The position numbers and the translations under genes were made by a program. From assembly GCA_031308135.1 (NCBI GenBank), contig JAHLJT010009419.1:182048856-182112855 (forward strand): DNA of 64,000 bases, written 5' to 3'. Position 1 is the stretch's first letter. Each line of letters starts with the position of its first letter. This DNA is from Acheta domesticus (taxonomy: Eukaryota; Arthropoda; Insecta; Orthoptera; Gryllidae). Under the pieces are notes generated by a model. It did no database searches. It worked only from the letters and a program-made list of their open reading frames with translations, and was not told where the DNA came from. Shown here in pieces: positions 47,051 through 58,840 of the stretch.

Positions 47051-48600
47051 ATATACATAGTATAGGGAAAGTTATGTAATGCTGCGCGAAAAATGGCCAA
47101 TTTTCGGCGGAAAAAAATTAATTGCCGGGCCGTGAAAACGAATAAGTGGATAAAACCAGTTGCTAAATTAAGAAAAAAATCCCGTAACACGTGGTGTAGG
47201 GGACGGAAACCGTTTTCTAGGTCCTTGATACCGAAAAAAACCAATTGAAAGGAAAACTTCTGTCTGTAAACACTGCTAGCGCCTAAACCTGTGTACGATT
47301 TCTTCCAAAAAAGAATATTACCCGGTCGATCTGGTTTTAGTCGAAGCTTTGAGATTTTGAAAATTTGACATTTTCAAACTTTTCTCAAAAACGGCTTCAA
47401 TTTTTTTCTTTAAATTTCTTGTAAGAATAGAGGAACATACGCTTATTAACATGGCATAGGTCTGATTTTCACGGATAACTCTGAATTTTCGAAAATTGTG
47501 AAAGTTTAAATTTTTTTTCGGCGCCTTCCTCCAACTACAAAATTGAAGATAAAGATTTTTCCTTCAAATAAAACTTGTTCCGCATATTGAGTTTTCTTCA
47601 TAAAGGTCATATGTTTTTAAAAATTTTAGTAGTTTTCGTGCAATATGTGCAATTTTAAAAAATTTACGAAAACAAGATTTTCTCAAAAAAGGCTCAAAGT
47701 TTTTTCTTTTAACTTGTAGTAGGGATAGTGGTAAATGTACTCTATCAGATGACATTAAAGCCACATTGCTCTACAGGTTGATTTTTTCAAAAGTTACAAA
47801 AATAAATTTTTTCACGTTTCTCACGTCAATGTTTACATTAGCGGCGATTTTTTTCACATTATATTTATGAGTACATGTGCTTTAAATGTCAAGTAAAGGT
47901 TATCGAAAACAAGTTTTCTGTGAAAAGTAGCTCAAAATTTTGCTTTTACAGAAAAGCTCAAACGCTATATGGCTGCAATTTTTTTTCTTGAAACTTTTGT
48001 AACTGATAGTGCTAATTACACTCTTTAGTATAGCATAAAGTTTATTTTGAGTTATTTTTTGTTTTTTAAAAAATTACATAATTGTAATTTTTTGCGCCAA
48101 AACGCCATTTTCTTTAAAACGGAACATACATTTTAAAAGAAAATTGCCATTTGTGACTAGGTTTTTGTGTTCTTTAATATTCTAAAATTAATATTTTCGT
48201 TCTACCAATAGGAAACCGAAAAATTAAGAAAATGACAAAAAAATGTACTTTTGGCGGTGATAGATGGTAGCTGGCAAGAAAGAGTATGTGGCAATTCCGG
48301 ATAGCTAGCGAAGACCCAAGGAAATAGAAAACGAATACGGGAAAGTCTGTGCCATTCTGTAGCACCACTAGTTTCTGCATGGTTTAAGGCTAAATATACC
48401 GAAATAAAACTTTCTAGATTCGAGGAAAATTCACTAGATCGCAGGACTATCGTAGGGAATTTACCGATAACGTCTGAACAAATGGTTCGATTTTCGATCT
48501 GTAAACGGCATTTGACGTCGTTCCGTCTCATTTTTAAAATAGAATTTACGCTACGAAGCTCTTTTTCAAACAAAAAAAAACAGTAGAAACTCGTTTTTTA
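47041..48600 (-). repeat. AT-rich repeat family, copy R2
   Basis: On the minus strand it contains AGAGTACATTTACCACTATC, TTGTAGTTGGAGGAAGGCGC, TTTTCGAAAATTCAGAGTTA, CAGACAGAAGTTTTCC, ACACCACGTGTTACGGG and CTTAATTTAGCAACTGG, in that order. These blocks recur, diverged, in R3, R4 and R5 on the plus strand. It ends near 47041 with TATACTATGTATATCACTGT on the minus strand. The frame at 48202-48573 (minus) has no recognisable domain. No protein family is evident, so this is a non-autonomous element of unknown class. Confidence 0.65.
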
Positions 48601-48873
48601 ATTTTTTTCTCATACTTCCGGGAACAATTTCAAAAATGTGGGCTTATAGCGCGATGGCGACAAGCTTCCAGAATCCAACACCGTGTCAATCATGCAAATC
48701 GGATGAATATGAGCGTCGTAAAGTCAAATTTCAGAAAATCATAGAGTAAAGATGTATCCATAGTCTATGGGAAAACCTCACCGCACTCCCCCTTTCCACG
48801 TCGCAGCGGCCCGCCACCCCATCCGCCCGGTGGGGGAGGGACCGCTCCCTCAACGCCGAAACAGTGGCATTAA

Positions 48874-49270
48874 TAAGGTCCGATTAAATTAAGAAGGTGA
48901 TTGACGTTTGTGAGTGGAGGGGAGCGACGTTGCCAGGCCGCAAACCACTGAGCACGTGTTACCGGAAGACGAAAACAAACACTTCAAAAAATACGTGTAA
49001 AAGTGTAAAAAATACAACAAAAGCCTAACCGCAACGCAACTCATCACAACACAGTACACATTGCGCGCGCAGCATAGGCAGAAACGCGGGCGGCGTGGCG
49101 GCAGGGAAGTCGCTTGCGATGCTCAAATGTTCCCCGTGTTCGGCAGAGGCAACTGAGCGACCTGACCCGTCACGTTTTGTCTCTCTGGTTGGCAGCTGCC
49201 ATGGAAACGGGAAAGGCGTCCTGACGTCACACAGAACTGTCAATCACCTTCTTAATTTAATCGGACCTTA
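48874..49270. mobile_element. MITE with perfect 30-bp inverted repeats, TA-flanked
   Basis: AGGTCCGATTAAATTAAGAA continuing to GGTGATTGAC at 48876-48905 is repeated exactly, inverted, at 49239-49268. TA lies outside both ends (48874-48875 and 49269-49270). The interior is GC-rich relative to the neighbourhood and contains GCGCGC and CG-rich stretches. No transposase is present. TA flanks suggest a Tc1/mariner-type origin. Confidence 0.85.
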
Positions 49271-49309
49271 GTCTCGGCGGTCTACAGCGGACGGGCAGGC
49301 AAGGCAGGC

Positions 49310-49778
49310 ACTCCGTAATGAAAATGTTTACGAAATGAAAGGCTAGTTAAAGAATTACATTTTTGTAATTTTTGAAAAAAGAATAGAGCAATATGGCGTT
49401 TATTTCATCTCATAGAGTACATTAGGCACTACCCTTTCCAAAAGTTTAAAGAAAACAATTGAAGCTGTTTTTGAGAGAATCTTGTTTTTGTAATTTTTTA
49501 AACTTGCACATATTGCCCGCAATATTGCGCAAAAACTGCAAAAAGTTTCAAAAAAATGTACATGACCTTATTGAAAGAACTAAGTATGCAGAACAAATAT
49601 TTTAAGGAAAAATCTCTATCTTCAATTTTGTAGTTGTAGGAAGACGCCGAAAAAATTCGTGCTTTTGCAATTTTAGAAAAATCAGAGTCAACAATGAAAA
49701 TAAGATCTATGCCACCTTTATAAGTATATTTTACTTTATTCTTACAATTAATTTAAGGAAAACATTTGGAGTAATTTT
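49310..49778 (+). repeat. AT-rich repeat family, copy R3
   Basis: Contains AGAGTACATTAGGCACTACC, TTTGAGAGAATCTTGTTTTT, TTGTAGTTGTAGGAAGACGC and AGATCTATGCCACC. It is the mirror image of much of R2, so R2 and R3 form a long inverted repeat around 48600-49310. The SINE at 49779 interrupts it. Confidence 0.65.
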
Positions 49779-50115
49779 TGATTGATTGTTAGTGACTTCG
49801 GGCGCGCCAATTACTGAGGTCTATAGTTCCGCAAGTGTAGGGCATGTTTATTTCGTCGGGAGGTGTAGGTGATGTTCTCCGATGGATGGCGAGATCCGGC
49901 GCCGACCTTCCGTGCACTAGCGAGGTTCCCCCAACCAGGTATCTACCACCAGCGGGGCACCACCCCAGCCGGGACAAGCTCTAAATCACCGACCGATCTA
50001 CCTCGGCTTGGGGGGTTCTTTCTCAACCAGGTATCTCCCACCAGCAGTGTAACGCCCACAGCCGGGACAAGTTACAAGCTTCCCACTGGTCTCCCAGCAC
50101 TTTATCGTAGTAAAT
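49779..50115 (-). mobile_element. SINE, second copy, 5'-truncated, with internal duplication
   Basis: Ends in an AATC-type tail (ATTGATTG at 49780-49787 on the plus strand). It shares GGGCACCACCCCAGCYGGGA, GACAAGCTCTA and CTGGTCTCCCA with the SINE at 12848-13385. The block AACCAGGTATCT.CCACCAGC...GGGACAAG occurs twice (about 49933-49990 and 50033-50092), an internal tandem duplication not present in the first copy. The tRNA head is missing. Confidence 0.65.
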
Positions 50116-50950
50116 TCTTCTATTTTGTTGGCATGGGCTATCTTTATGGTCTTGCCACCTGCCGTCTAACGCAGCCCTACATTTTTTTTAGGGTTTCTCA
50201 ATTTTTCGGTTTCCTAATAGCATAAAGATGTATATAGAGGGCTCACCAGGCGTGTTTTTAGTTACATCCTTTGAATAGTTCCCCGTCCACCGCTAGGATG
50301 CGCCAACGTCGGGAAGTGTGAAGGGCTGTCTGGCTTTCTGTTAGTGGTCGGGGTTTTCTAGGAAATATCACACGGGGAGGGGAACATGAGTTGTTTCCAT
50401 GGCGACGGCAGGCACTGGGCTCGGGCCGCCGACCCAGCTGGCCTGCCTGGCCCCGCAGACCCGGATTACCGCGGCGCGCCGACTGGAACGGAAACCTCAC
50501 CATTTGCCTCTACGAAGCTGTGAATGGGTTTGCAGCGTGATCGCCGTTCAGGACAAGCCGCACTGGCAAAGTCTTTGGCCTGCCTTTCAAAGACAAAGAG
50601 TTGTTCCTAAGATGTAAAGGAGTGGACCAAAGGTGGTTAAATAACGAAAATAGGGGAGGGGCCTCTCATTACCCCCTTCAGAATAGGAAAGCTGCTAGAG
50701 ATGCCATTCATCATAAAAGCAGTATTTACTCATTTTCTATAGAAACGAAAGACTTTCAATATGTCATTTGAAAACTCTTAAATAAATTAACCAATAAAAA
50801 CAAAATTAAAATTCAGCTTACAGGAACAGTTTTTGTATTGAAACATCTAGTCTGCTGCACAATATACCTCCTCCTCCCCCCCACACACAGAAAAATGCTG
50901 TTTGCGACACTAATTGATGTCGGTGCAAAAATGTATTATTGTTGCAGACC
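50116..50950. other. No gene seen; GC-rich patch
   Basis: A GC-rich patch (about 50260-50600) contains open frames on both strands without recognisable domains. The rest is AT-rich. Confidence 0.35.
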
Positions 50951-50954
50951 AAAT

Positions 50955-51075
50955 CAATTAACAACATTTATTTATTGAACATCAAATACAGTTAAAAACT
51001 GTGTGTGACCTGCTGTGGGGAGACGTGTATTGTGTGCAGGTTTTTTGAAATTCTGGGATATCTACTAAAATGTGC
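50955..51075 (-). repeat. LINE-A-type 3' end
   Basis: On the minus strand: CGTCTCCCCACAGCAGGTCA, then CACAGTTTTTAACTGTATTT and CAATAAATAAATG. It parallels the LINE-A 3' end at 4865-4930. No coding part is attached. Confidence 0.55.
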
Positions 51076-51271
51076 ATTTTTGGCAAGCAGGGCCATCTTT
51101 AGGCACAGGCAGACGAGGCTAGTGCCTCATCCCCCACAGATAATAAAAAATATATAACAAAACTGAACTAGTGATGCTAGAACAGCACGTTCTTTCCCGA
51201 ATTATAAAAAACAGCTACGCAATATTAAGATATTGCATTTTCTGCGCTACTAACATCTTAGCTATTGAGTT

Positions 51272-51415
51272 TTTCATTCATATCGCACAAATAATTATAT
51301 CCATCAAATTTTAGTATTGCTGAATGGCTGGTTAATATCAAAGGCAATGTTTTCCAGGAGTGAGGTTTTTTTATTTGCTGCCAGAAGACACACAGCAATG
51401 TACGAACTCGTGGTG
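51272..51415 (+). repeat. Dispersed repeat, pair with 37400-37545
   Basis: Shares ATATCGCACAAATAATTATA-like sequence, TTTTCCAGGAGTGAGG and GTACGAACTC with the first copy, in order. Confidence 0.6.
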
Positions 51416-51639
51416 GCTAATCGCGCGTTGTCGCCAAGTTGCGCGCCTCTAGCTGTTATCGCAACTGGTAACAATGACATGTACTTAATTCCCAGGCATT
51501 CGCGAGCGCTAAGCAGAATTCCATTGTAGCCTCCGCATTGTCGATAAGTTAAAGTGTGAGGAAGCAAAAATTGAATTAATATTGGCATTTCCAATAACAA
51601 ATTATATTTAAATCAATTATTTTTATTTTCCTTATACAT

Positions 51640-52510
51640 ACGTATATACATAGTATATTTTACTTTTCCGTATATGCACGTATATACGGAGTATTGTAAG
51701 AAGTGGCCGACATGTTTGTTTTAATTTTTGCAAAACCAGGCATTTTAACGAACATGAGACATGCACCATTCTCTTAAGCTACCTTTATGCTATCTAAGGT
51801 CCCAATTTAATCACAATTTGTTGTGAGGTGTCTAAGAAAAAATGGTTTAAAGGGAATAAAAATTGCACATGTTTGACACAGAATATCGCAAAAAATACTC
51901 ATGTTTTCGAAAATTTGAACATGACATTATTTAAAGATGTTTTTATGAACATATTTCATTAAGAAAAAAAATTGTATCTTTACAATTGTAGCTGTAGGAA
52001 GACTATGAAAAAAATTTGATTTTTTCAATTTTCGAAAAACCAGAGTTTTCAACCAACATGAGACCTATGCCATTCTCTTAAACGACCTTTAGACTACCTG
52101 ACAAAAAAAATTAGTCAAATCGTCTGGAACAGTTTTTTTGAAAATGTTGAAAATGTTCGCGGGGCTTCATGTAAAGTACCCCCCAAAATTAAAATATCGG
52201 TTTCAAATTCCAGGGGCCACGACATCAGTCAGATCGATCAGAGAATATCAATTTTGGAGTAAATCGGCTGAACAGTTTAGTCACCAGCGTTGCTCACAGA
52301 CAGACGGACCAACAGACGTTTTGCCGTCAATCGATTTTTCGGTACGATGAAACGTGGATTTTGACTACACCACGTGTTAGAGGATTTTGTTTTCTTAATT
52401 TGGCAACTGGATTTATCTACTTTTTCGTTACCAGGGCCCTGTAATAAGAGTTTTTCTGTAAGTAAAGGGAAAGTAAAAATTGTAATAGTTACTACATATA
52501 CTATATTGAT
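51640..52510 (+). repeat. AT-rich repeat family, copy R4
   Basis: Contains TTGTAGCTGTAGGAAGACTA, AATTTTCGAAAAACCAGAGT, CAGACAGACGGACCAACAGA, CGTCAATCGATTTTTCGGTA, ACACCACGTGTTAGAGGA and CTTAATTTGGCAACTGG in that order. The ends have similar TATACATAGTATA / TACATATACTATA sequences on opposite strands, which may be short inverted termini. It is non-coding. Confidence 0.6.
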
Positions 52511-53079
52511 TACATTGAAGCCACTTTTGGAAGTGGTATACGGTTATATTTCTGTATTATAAGTTTTTTTGTGCACTATGACGTATTCGGAAAGTGTTTA
52601 TTTACCATTAGATTCATTGGGTACTCGACAATTTGAGCATAAGTTGAAATTTTTTTTCTCGGTGAGTAGTTGTTCACTCCGGGAGTGCTTGTCGCCCTAC
52701 TTTGATTTTTTTGTGGTTGTTAATTACTTTAATTGAATGGGTTTTTTTATGGTTTAAAAGTGAATTTTTTTGTAAGAATTGAATTATTTGGAATCTAGTT
52801 TCTGTTTATAATTGTAATTTTAAAGAGGGATTTTTGGACTTTGCATATCTGCAAAGGTGCACGTAAATTTGCATTGAACCTCCAGTGGACGCGGTGTTGT
52901 ACTGAGAACACTCAATGAGATTGTCGCTCTTGGCCAGCTCGAGAAGTTGTATTATATATCGTGCCGCGACATCAGAAGTGTTTTTGGAGATAACGTATTG
53001 TGTTCGAATTTATTTGATTTTTACTAATTTTCATGATGTAAAAAATGTAATCATGAAAAATAGTAAATAGTAAAATATG

Positions 53080-53136
<57 letters not shown>

Positions 53137-54039
53137 GATTGAATAGATAAAATATAATATAACGAATAAAATTACTATGGGTTATTATTATAAACCTTTC
53201 TGCAAGCACTTTGTTATACGTGTCATATTCACTATTCCACAATATTGCTGCATGCAAATGCAAAATGTATAACTTAACGCGCATCTTTGCATATATGCAA
53301 AGAAGCAAAAAATTTCAATTTTACGACACAGATGTAAATTAGAATTTTTTTATCTGTTTTTCCCAATATCTCCACAATCCAAATTATTTTCCAAAAAAGT
53401 TTGACCTTAAAAGAAAAAATCGTGCAACGAAGGGTTAATATATTTTTCAATTATTGATGTCCCTGTTGGTGAGAAGTAAAACGGAAATTATGTTAATTTA
53501 ATATAGATTACGATAATTTATATTCAGTCCCTGATTAATAAATGCTTGAGCAACGAGAGGACACTTCACCACTATATGATAAGTAATATTGATTTTTAAA
53601 AAGCGTTGCAATGAATGGATAAGAGAAGTGCTCGCATGATTATAATAATTATGGTCACAGGATCACGTCATTGTTGGGGTGCAGTTAATTGGTAGAGTGT
53701 AGGCGGAAGGTCCCGCGTGCTTACGCTTAGGGCAACAGCCCACCATGTGCTCCCTAAATGTAAATGCCGTAATGCTTGTGGCAGTAATAGTTTCAAAAAT
53801 TTGAAAATACCGCCAGTGAATGGTGGAGGGGTGAAATCGGTAGTGGGGGCAGAGTCGCGACCTGTGCGCACTCTACTCGGTTACCACATTTTACGGAACT
53901 AAGATGCGACGGTGGTGCCATCTCTGAATCAGTTACCTTCCAAGCATAACCTCTCCGCTGCTGGCAGTGAGCTGTCGATACATCCTTAGTCTACGCTAAT
54001 AGTAGATTCAAAATATTGCTTTTAGAATATTAAAGAAGA
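52511..54039. other. No gene recognised
   Basis: Includes the (AT)n microsatellite at 53080-53133. A less AT-rich segment at about 53660-53960 has open frames on both strands that I do not recognise; it could be another dispersed repeat. Confidence 0.35.
53080..53133. repeat. (AT)n microsatellite
   Basis: About 50 bases of AT dinucleotide; it produces a spurious Ile-Tyr frame. Confidence 0.95.
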
Positions 54040-55310
54040 CTGAAATCTTGTTATTTAAGACAATTCATTCATAAACTTGAAACCATTTTTAAGAAAAGGC
54101 TGTTTAAGCTTCTTTGTCAGTGCGAAATATGAAGCCCTTTTTCACAGGAATCTTGAGTTTTTTAAAAAACTTTTTATTGGAAGATATTTTAAGCTCTTCC
54201 ACTCACAAATGCAATAATGTTTAGAAATCACTGCAAATGGGCATACAAGGCATGCGAAATATTAAAAAAATACATTTGTGTAAATTTTGAAAAAAAAAAC
54301 AAACAAACAAAATAATACAACACAACATTTTTTGTTTCCTTAGACAGTGCATTTCGCACTTTCCGTACAAAAAGTTTGAACAAAAGTTTTGGAACAGTTT
54401 TTAAAAAAATGATGTTTGAGCGTTTTTGAAAATGCGAAGTTTCGAGTTCGTTTCCAAAGAAAACTTTTGAGTTTTCGAAAAACTTTAAATGATATAATTT
54501 ACATGATATAATAACATGTGCTCATAAATGTAATAGTGTGAACAACTCGCCGATAATGTAAATATAAACGACGTTACAGGCTAATAAAAAAAGTTTCATT
54601 TTTGTAATTTTCGCAAAAACAAAAGAATAGAGAAAAATAGCATTTGTCATCTCTTAGAGTACATTTCGCACTATCCCTACCAAAAGTTTAAAGAAAAAAT
54701 TGGAGCCGGTTTTCAAAACATCTTGCTTTGTTATCTTTTAAAGTTGCATAAATTGTGCACAAGATTGTTTAAAAAATTTCATGGTCTTAATGAAAACTAA
54801 TTATGTACAACAAATTTCTTAGGAAGGAAAAATTTCTATCGTCAATATTGTAGTTGTAGGAAAACTGAAAATATTCAATCTTTGCAATCAAACAATCAAA
54901 ATATGCAATTTTCGAAAATTCACAGTTATCAGTGAAAATCGGACCTAAGCCATCTTTATAACTATTTTATTCCATTTTTACGAGAAATATAAAGAAAACA
55001 TTTGAAATCATATTTGAGAAAATTTTGAAAATATCCCGGGGGATTCGTGTAATATATCTCCAAAAAGTAATGAACGTTTTTGAAAATCGCAGAACTTCGA
55101 TTCAGATCGAGAGCTTTTTTTTCTTTTTTTCCCCCCTCCAATTTGGAAAAAATCGCGGCGCCAAATATCTTCCACGCTACTGTTGTTTACTTACACCAGA
55201 GACACGGACGGACGTTTGTGCGTCAATCAATTTTTCGGTATTAAGGATTCACAAAACATGGATTCTAGCTACACCACGAGTTACAGGAAGTAATTTACAG
55301 GAAGGAATTG
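54040..55310 (+). repeat. AT-rich repeat family, copy R5, leading into the satellite
   Basis: Contains AGAGTACATTTCGCACTATC, TTGTAGTTGTAGGAAAACTG, TTTTCGAAAATTCACAGTTA, GACACGGACGGACGTTTGTG, CGTCAATCAATTTTTCGGTA and ACACCACGAGTTACAGGAAG in family order. Its right end passes directly into the ~205-bp array at 55311. Confidence 0.65.
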
Positions 55311-58300
55311 TGATCATCGATTTTGCCCGTTTTCGCGTTTGGACGCCTAGTTTCCGAGATAATCGCGAAAAACGGAAAAAATTTTCGATTTTCGAATTTC
55401 ACCCCGATGTTGTGCGACCTAACACGGAATTTCATGGCGAATTCACTGGTGAAGTCCGTTTTTCGATCCGACTCTTAGTTTTCGAGAAAATCGCGAAAAA
55501 CCTAATCGTATGTTGTGATCATCAATTTTGCCCGTATTCGCGTTTGGACCCCTAGTTTCCGAGATAATCGCGAAAAACGGAAAAAATTTTTCGATTTTCG
55601 AATTTCACCCCGAAGTTGTGCGACCTAACACGGAATTTCGTGACGAATCAACTGGTGAAGTCCGTTTTTCGATCCGACTCTTAGTTTTCGAGAAAATCGC
55701 GAAAAACCCGATCGTATGTTGTGATAATCGATTTTGCCGGTTTTCGCGTTTGGACGCCTAATTTCCGAGATAATGGCGAAAAACGGAAATATTTTTCGAT
55801 TTTCGAATTTCACCCCGAAGTTGTGCGACCTAACACACTTTTTTTCCCCCTCCAATTTGGAAAAATTCGTACGCATAGTGTAAACGCTACTGTAGTTTAC
55901 ATACACCAGAGACACGGACGGACGTTTCTGCGTCAATCAATTTTTCGGTATTAAGGATTCACAAAACATGGATTCCGGCTACACCACGAGTTACAGGAAG
56001 TAATTTACAGGAAGGAATTGTGATCATCGATTTTGCCCGTTTTCGCGTTTGGACGCCTAGTTTCCGAGATAATCGCGAAAAACGGAAAAAATTTTCGATT
56101 TTCGAATTTCACCCCGATGTTGTGCGACCTAACACGGAATTTCATGGCGAATTCACGGGTGAAGTCCGTTTTTTCGATCCGACTCGTAGTTTTCGAGTAA
56201 ATCGCGAAAAACCTGATTGTACGCTCTGATCATCGATTTTTCCGGTTTTCGCGTTTGGACGCCTAGTTTCCGAGATAATCACGAAAAACGGAAAAATTTT
56301 TCGATTTTCGAATTTCACCCGGATGTTGTGCGACCTAACACGAAATTTCATGGCGAATTCACTGGTGAAGTCCGTTTTTCGATCCGACTCTTAGTTTTCG
56401 AGAAAATCGCGAAAAACCTGATCGTATGTTGTGATCATCGATTTTGCCCGTTTTCGCGTTTGAACGCCTAGTTTCCGAGATAATTGCGAAAAACGGAAAA
56501 ATTTTTCGATTTTCGTACGTCACCCCGAAGTTGTGCGACCTTACACGGAATTTCATGGCGAATTCGCCGGTGAAGTCCGTTTTTCGATCCGACTCTTAGT
56601 TTTCGAGAAAACCGCAAAAAACCTGATCGTATGTTGTGGTCATCAATTTTGCCCGTATTCGCGTTTGGACCCCTAGTTTCCGAGATAATCGCGAAAAACG
56701 GAAAAATTTTTCGATTTTCGAATTTCACCCCGAAGTTGTGCGCCCTAACACGGAATTTCGTGGCGAATCAACTGGTGAAGTCCGTTTTTCGATCCGACTC
56801 TTAGTTTTCGAGAAAATCGCGAAAAACCCGATCGTATGTTGTGATAATGGATTTTGCCGGTTTTCGCGTTTGGACGCCTAGTTTCCGAGATAATGGCGAA
56901 AAACGGAAATATTTTTCGATTTTCGAATTTCACTCCGAAGTTGTGCGACCTAACACACTTTTTTCCCCCTCCAATTTGGAAAAATTCGTACGCATAGTGT
57001 AAACGCTACCGTAGTTTACATACACCAGAGACACGGACGGACGTTTCTGCGTCAATCAATTTTTCGGTATTAAGGATTCACAAAACATGGATTCCGGCTA
57101 CACCACGAGTTACAGGAAGGAATTGTGATAATCGATTTTGCCCGTTTTCGCGTTTGGACGCCTAGTTTCCGAGATAATCGCGAAAAACGGAAAAATTTTT
57201 CGATTTTCGAATTTCACCCCGATGTTGCGCGACCTAACACGGAATTTCATGGCGAATCCACTGGTGAAGTCCGTTTTTCGATCCGACTCTTAGTTTTCGA
57301 GAAAATCGCGAAAATCCTGGTGGTATGTTGTGATCATCGATTTTGCCCATTTTCGCGTTTGGACGCCTAGTTTCCGAGATAATCGCGAAAAACGGAAAAA
57401 ATGTTCGATTTTCGAATTTCACCCCGAAGTTGTGCGAACTAACACGGAATTTCATGGCGAATTCACTGGTTAAGTCCGTTTTCCGATCCGACTCTTAGTT
57501 TTCGAGAAAATCGCGAAAAACCTGATCGTATGTTGTGATTATCGATTTTGCCCGTTTTTTGTGTTTGGACGCCTATTTTCCGAGATAATCGCGAAATACG
57601 GAAAAATTTTTCGATTTTCGAATTTCACCCCGATGTTGTGCGACCTAACACGGAATGGCATGGCGAATTCACTGGTGAAGTCCGTTTTTCTACCCGACTC
57701 TTAGTTTTCGAGAAAATCGCGAAAAACCTGATCGAATGTTGTGATCATCGATTTTGCCAGTTTTCGCGTTTGGACGCCTAGTTTCCGAAATAATCGCGAA
57801 AAATCGAAAAATTTTTCGATTTTCGAATTTCACTTCGATGTTGTGCGACCTAACACGGAATTTCATGGCGAATTTTACTGGTGAAGTCCGTTTTTCTATC
57901 CGACTCTCAGTTTTCGAGAAAATCGCGAAAAACCTGATCGTATGTTGTGATCATCGATTTTGCCCGTTTTCACGTTTGGACGCCTAGTTTCCGAAATAAT
58001 CGCGAAAAATCGAAAAATTGTTCGATTTTCGAATTTCACCCCGACGTTGTGCGACCTTACACGGAATTTTATGGCGAATTCACCAGTGAAGTCCGTTTTT
58101 CGATCCGACTCTTAGTTTTCGAGGAAGTCGCGAGAAACCTGATCGTATGTTGTGATCATCAATTTTGCCCGTTTTCGCGTTTGGACGCCTAGTTTCCGAG
58201 ATAATCGTGAAAACGGAAAAATTTTTCAATTTCACCCCGATGTTGTGCGACTTAACACGGAATTTCAAGGCGAATTCACTGGTGAAGTTCGTTTTCCGAT

Positions 58301-58840
58301 CCGACTCTTAGTTTTCGAGAAAATCGCGAAAAATGTGATCGTATGTTGTGATCATCAATTTTGCCCGTATTCGCGTTTGGACGCCTAGTTTCCAAGATAA
58401 TCGCGAAAAACGGAAAAATTTTTCGATTTTCGAATTTGACCCCAGTATTATGCGTCCTAGCACGGAATATCAAGGCGAATTCACTGGTGAAGTCCGTTTT
58501 TCGATCCGACTTTTAATTTTCGAGAAAATGGCGAAAAACATGAACGTATGTTGTGAGCATAGATAAAGGCCGTTTTCGCGCTACGACGCTTAGTTTCCGA
58601 GATAACCGCGAAAAACGGAAAAATTTTGCGATTTTCGAATTTGACCCCAGTGTTATGCGTCCTAGCACGGAATTTCATGGCGAATTCACTGGTGAAGTCC
58701 GTTTTTTCGATCCGACTTTTAATTTTCGAGAAAATGGCGAAAAACATGATCGTATGTTGTGAGCATAGATAAAGGCCGTTTTCGCGCTACGACGCTTAGT
58801 TTCCGAGATAAACGGGAAAAACGGAAAAATTGAAAATCAG
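55311..58840 (+). repeat. Satellite array, ~205-bp unit, with higher-order blocks
   Basis: Units begin TGATCATCGATTTTGCCCG near 55311, 55517, 55722, 56020, 56227, 56432, 56637, 56842, 57125, 57331, 57537, 57742, 57947, 58152, 58348, 58553 and 58759. Each contains CCGAGATAATCGCGAAAAAC and a related TCGAGAAAATCGCGAAAAAC, hinting at an older internal duplication. At 55837-56019 and 56956-57124 a ~175-bp linker copied from the end of R5 (GACACGGACGGACGTTTCTG) interrupts. Both interruptions start at the same unit position and follow a unit with the same private variants. Short open frames occur on both strands in every unit because the sequence is conserved, not because it codes. Confidence 0.92.

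Noticed and set aside
48202..48573. 123-codon frame on the minus strand
   Set aside because: It lies in the non-coding AT-rich family copy R2 and shows no known domain; a second frame overlaps it on the same strand.
49025..49243. 72-codon frame on the minus strand, GC-rich
   Set aside because: It lies wholly inside the MITE at 48874-49270 and runs into its inverted repeat.
50390..50406. GTTTCCATGGCGAC as an RFX X-box
   Set aside because: It departs from the consensus in the second half-site and no gene start lies next to it.
53660..53960. Possible tRNA-like or coding segment
   Set aside because: Open frames on both strands but no recognisable motif; an A-box-like stretch lacks a matching B box.
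55311..58840. Serial open frames of 62-88 codons on both strands of the satellite
   Set aside because: They recur because the unit is conserved; the frame changes from unit to unit, both strands are equally open, and no splice or start context supports coding.
55311..58840. Regularly spaced repeats resembling a CRISPR-like layout
   Set aside because: The whole ~205-bp unit is repeated, with no unique spacers, and the genome is eukaryotic.
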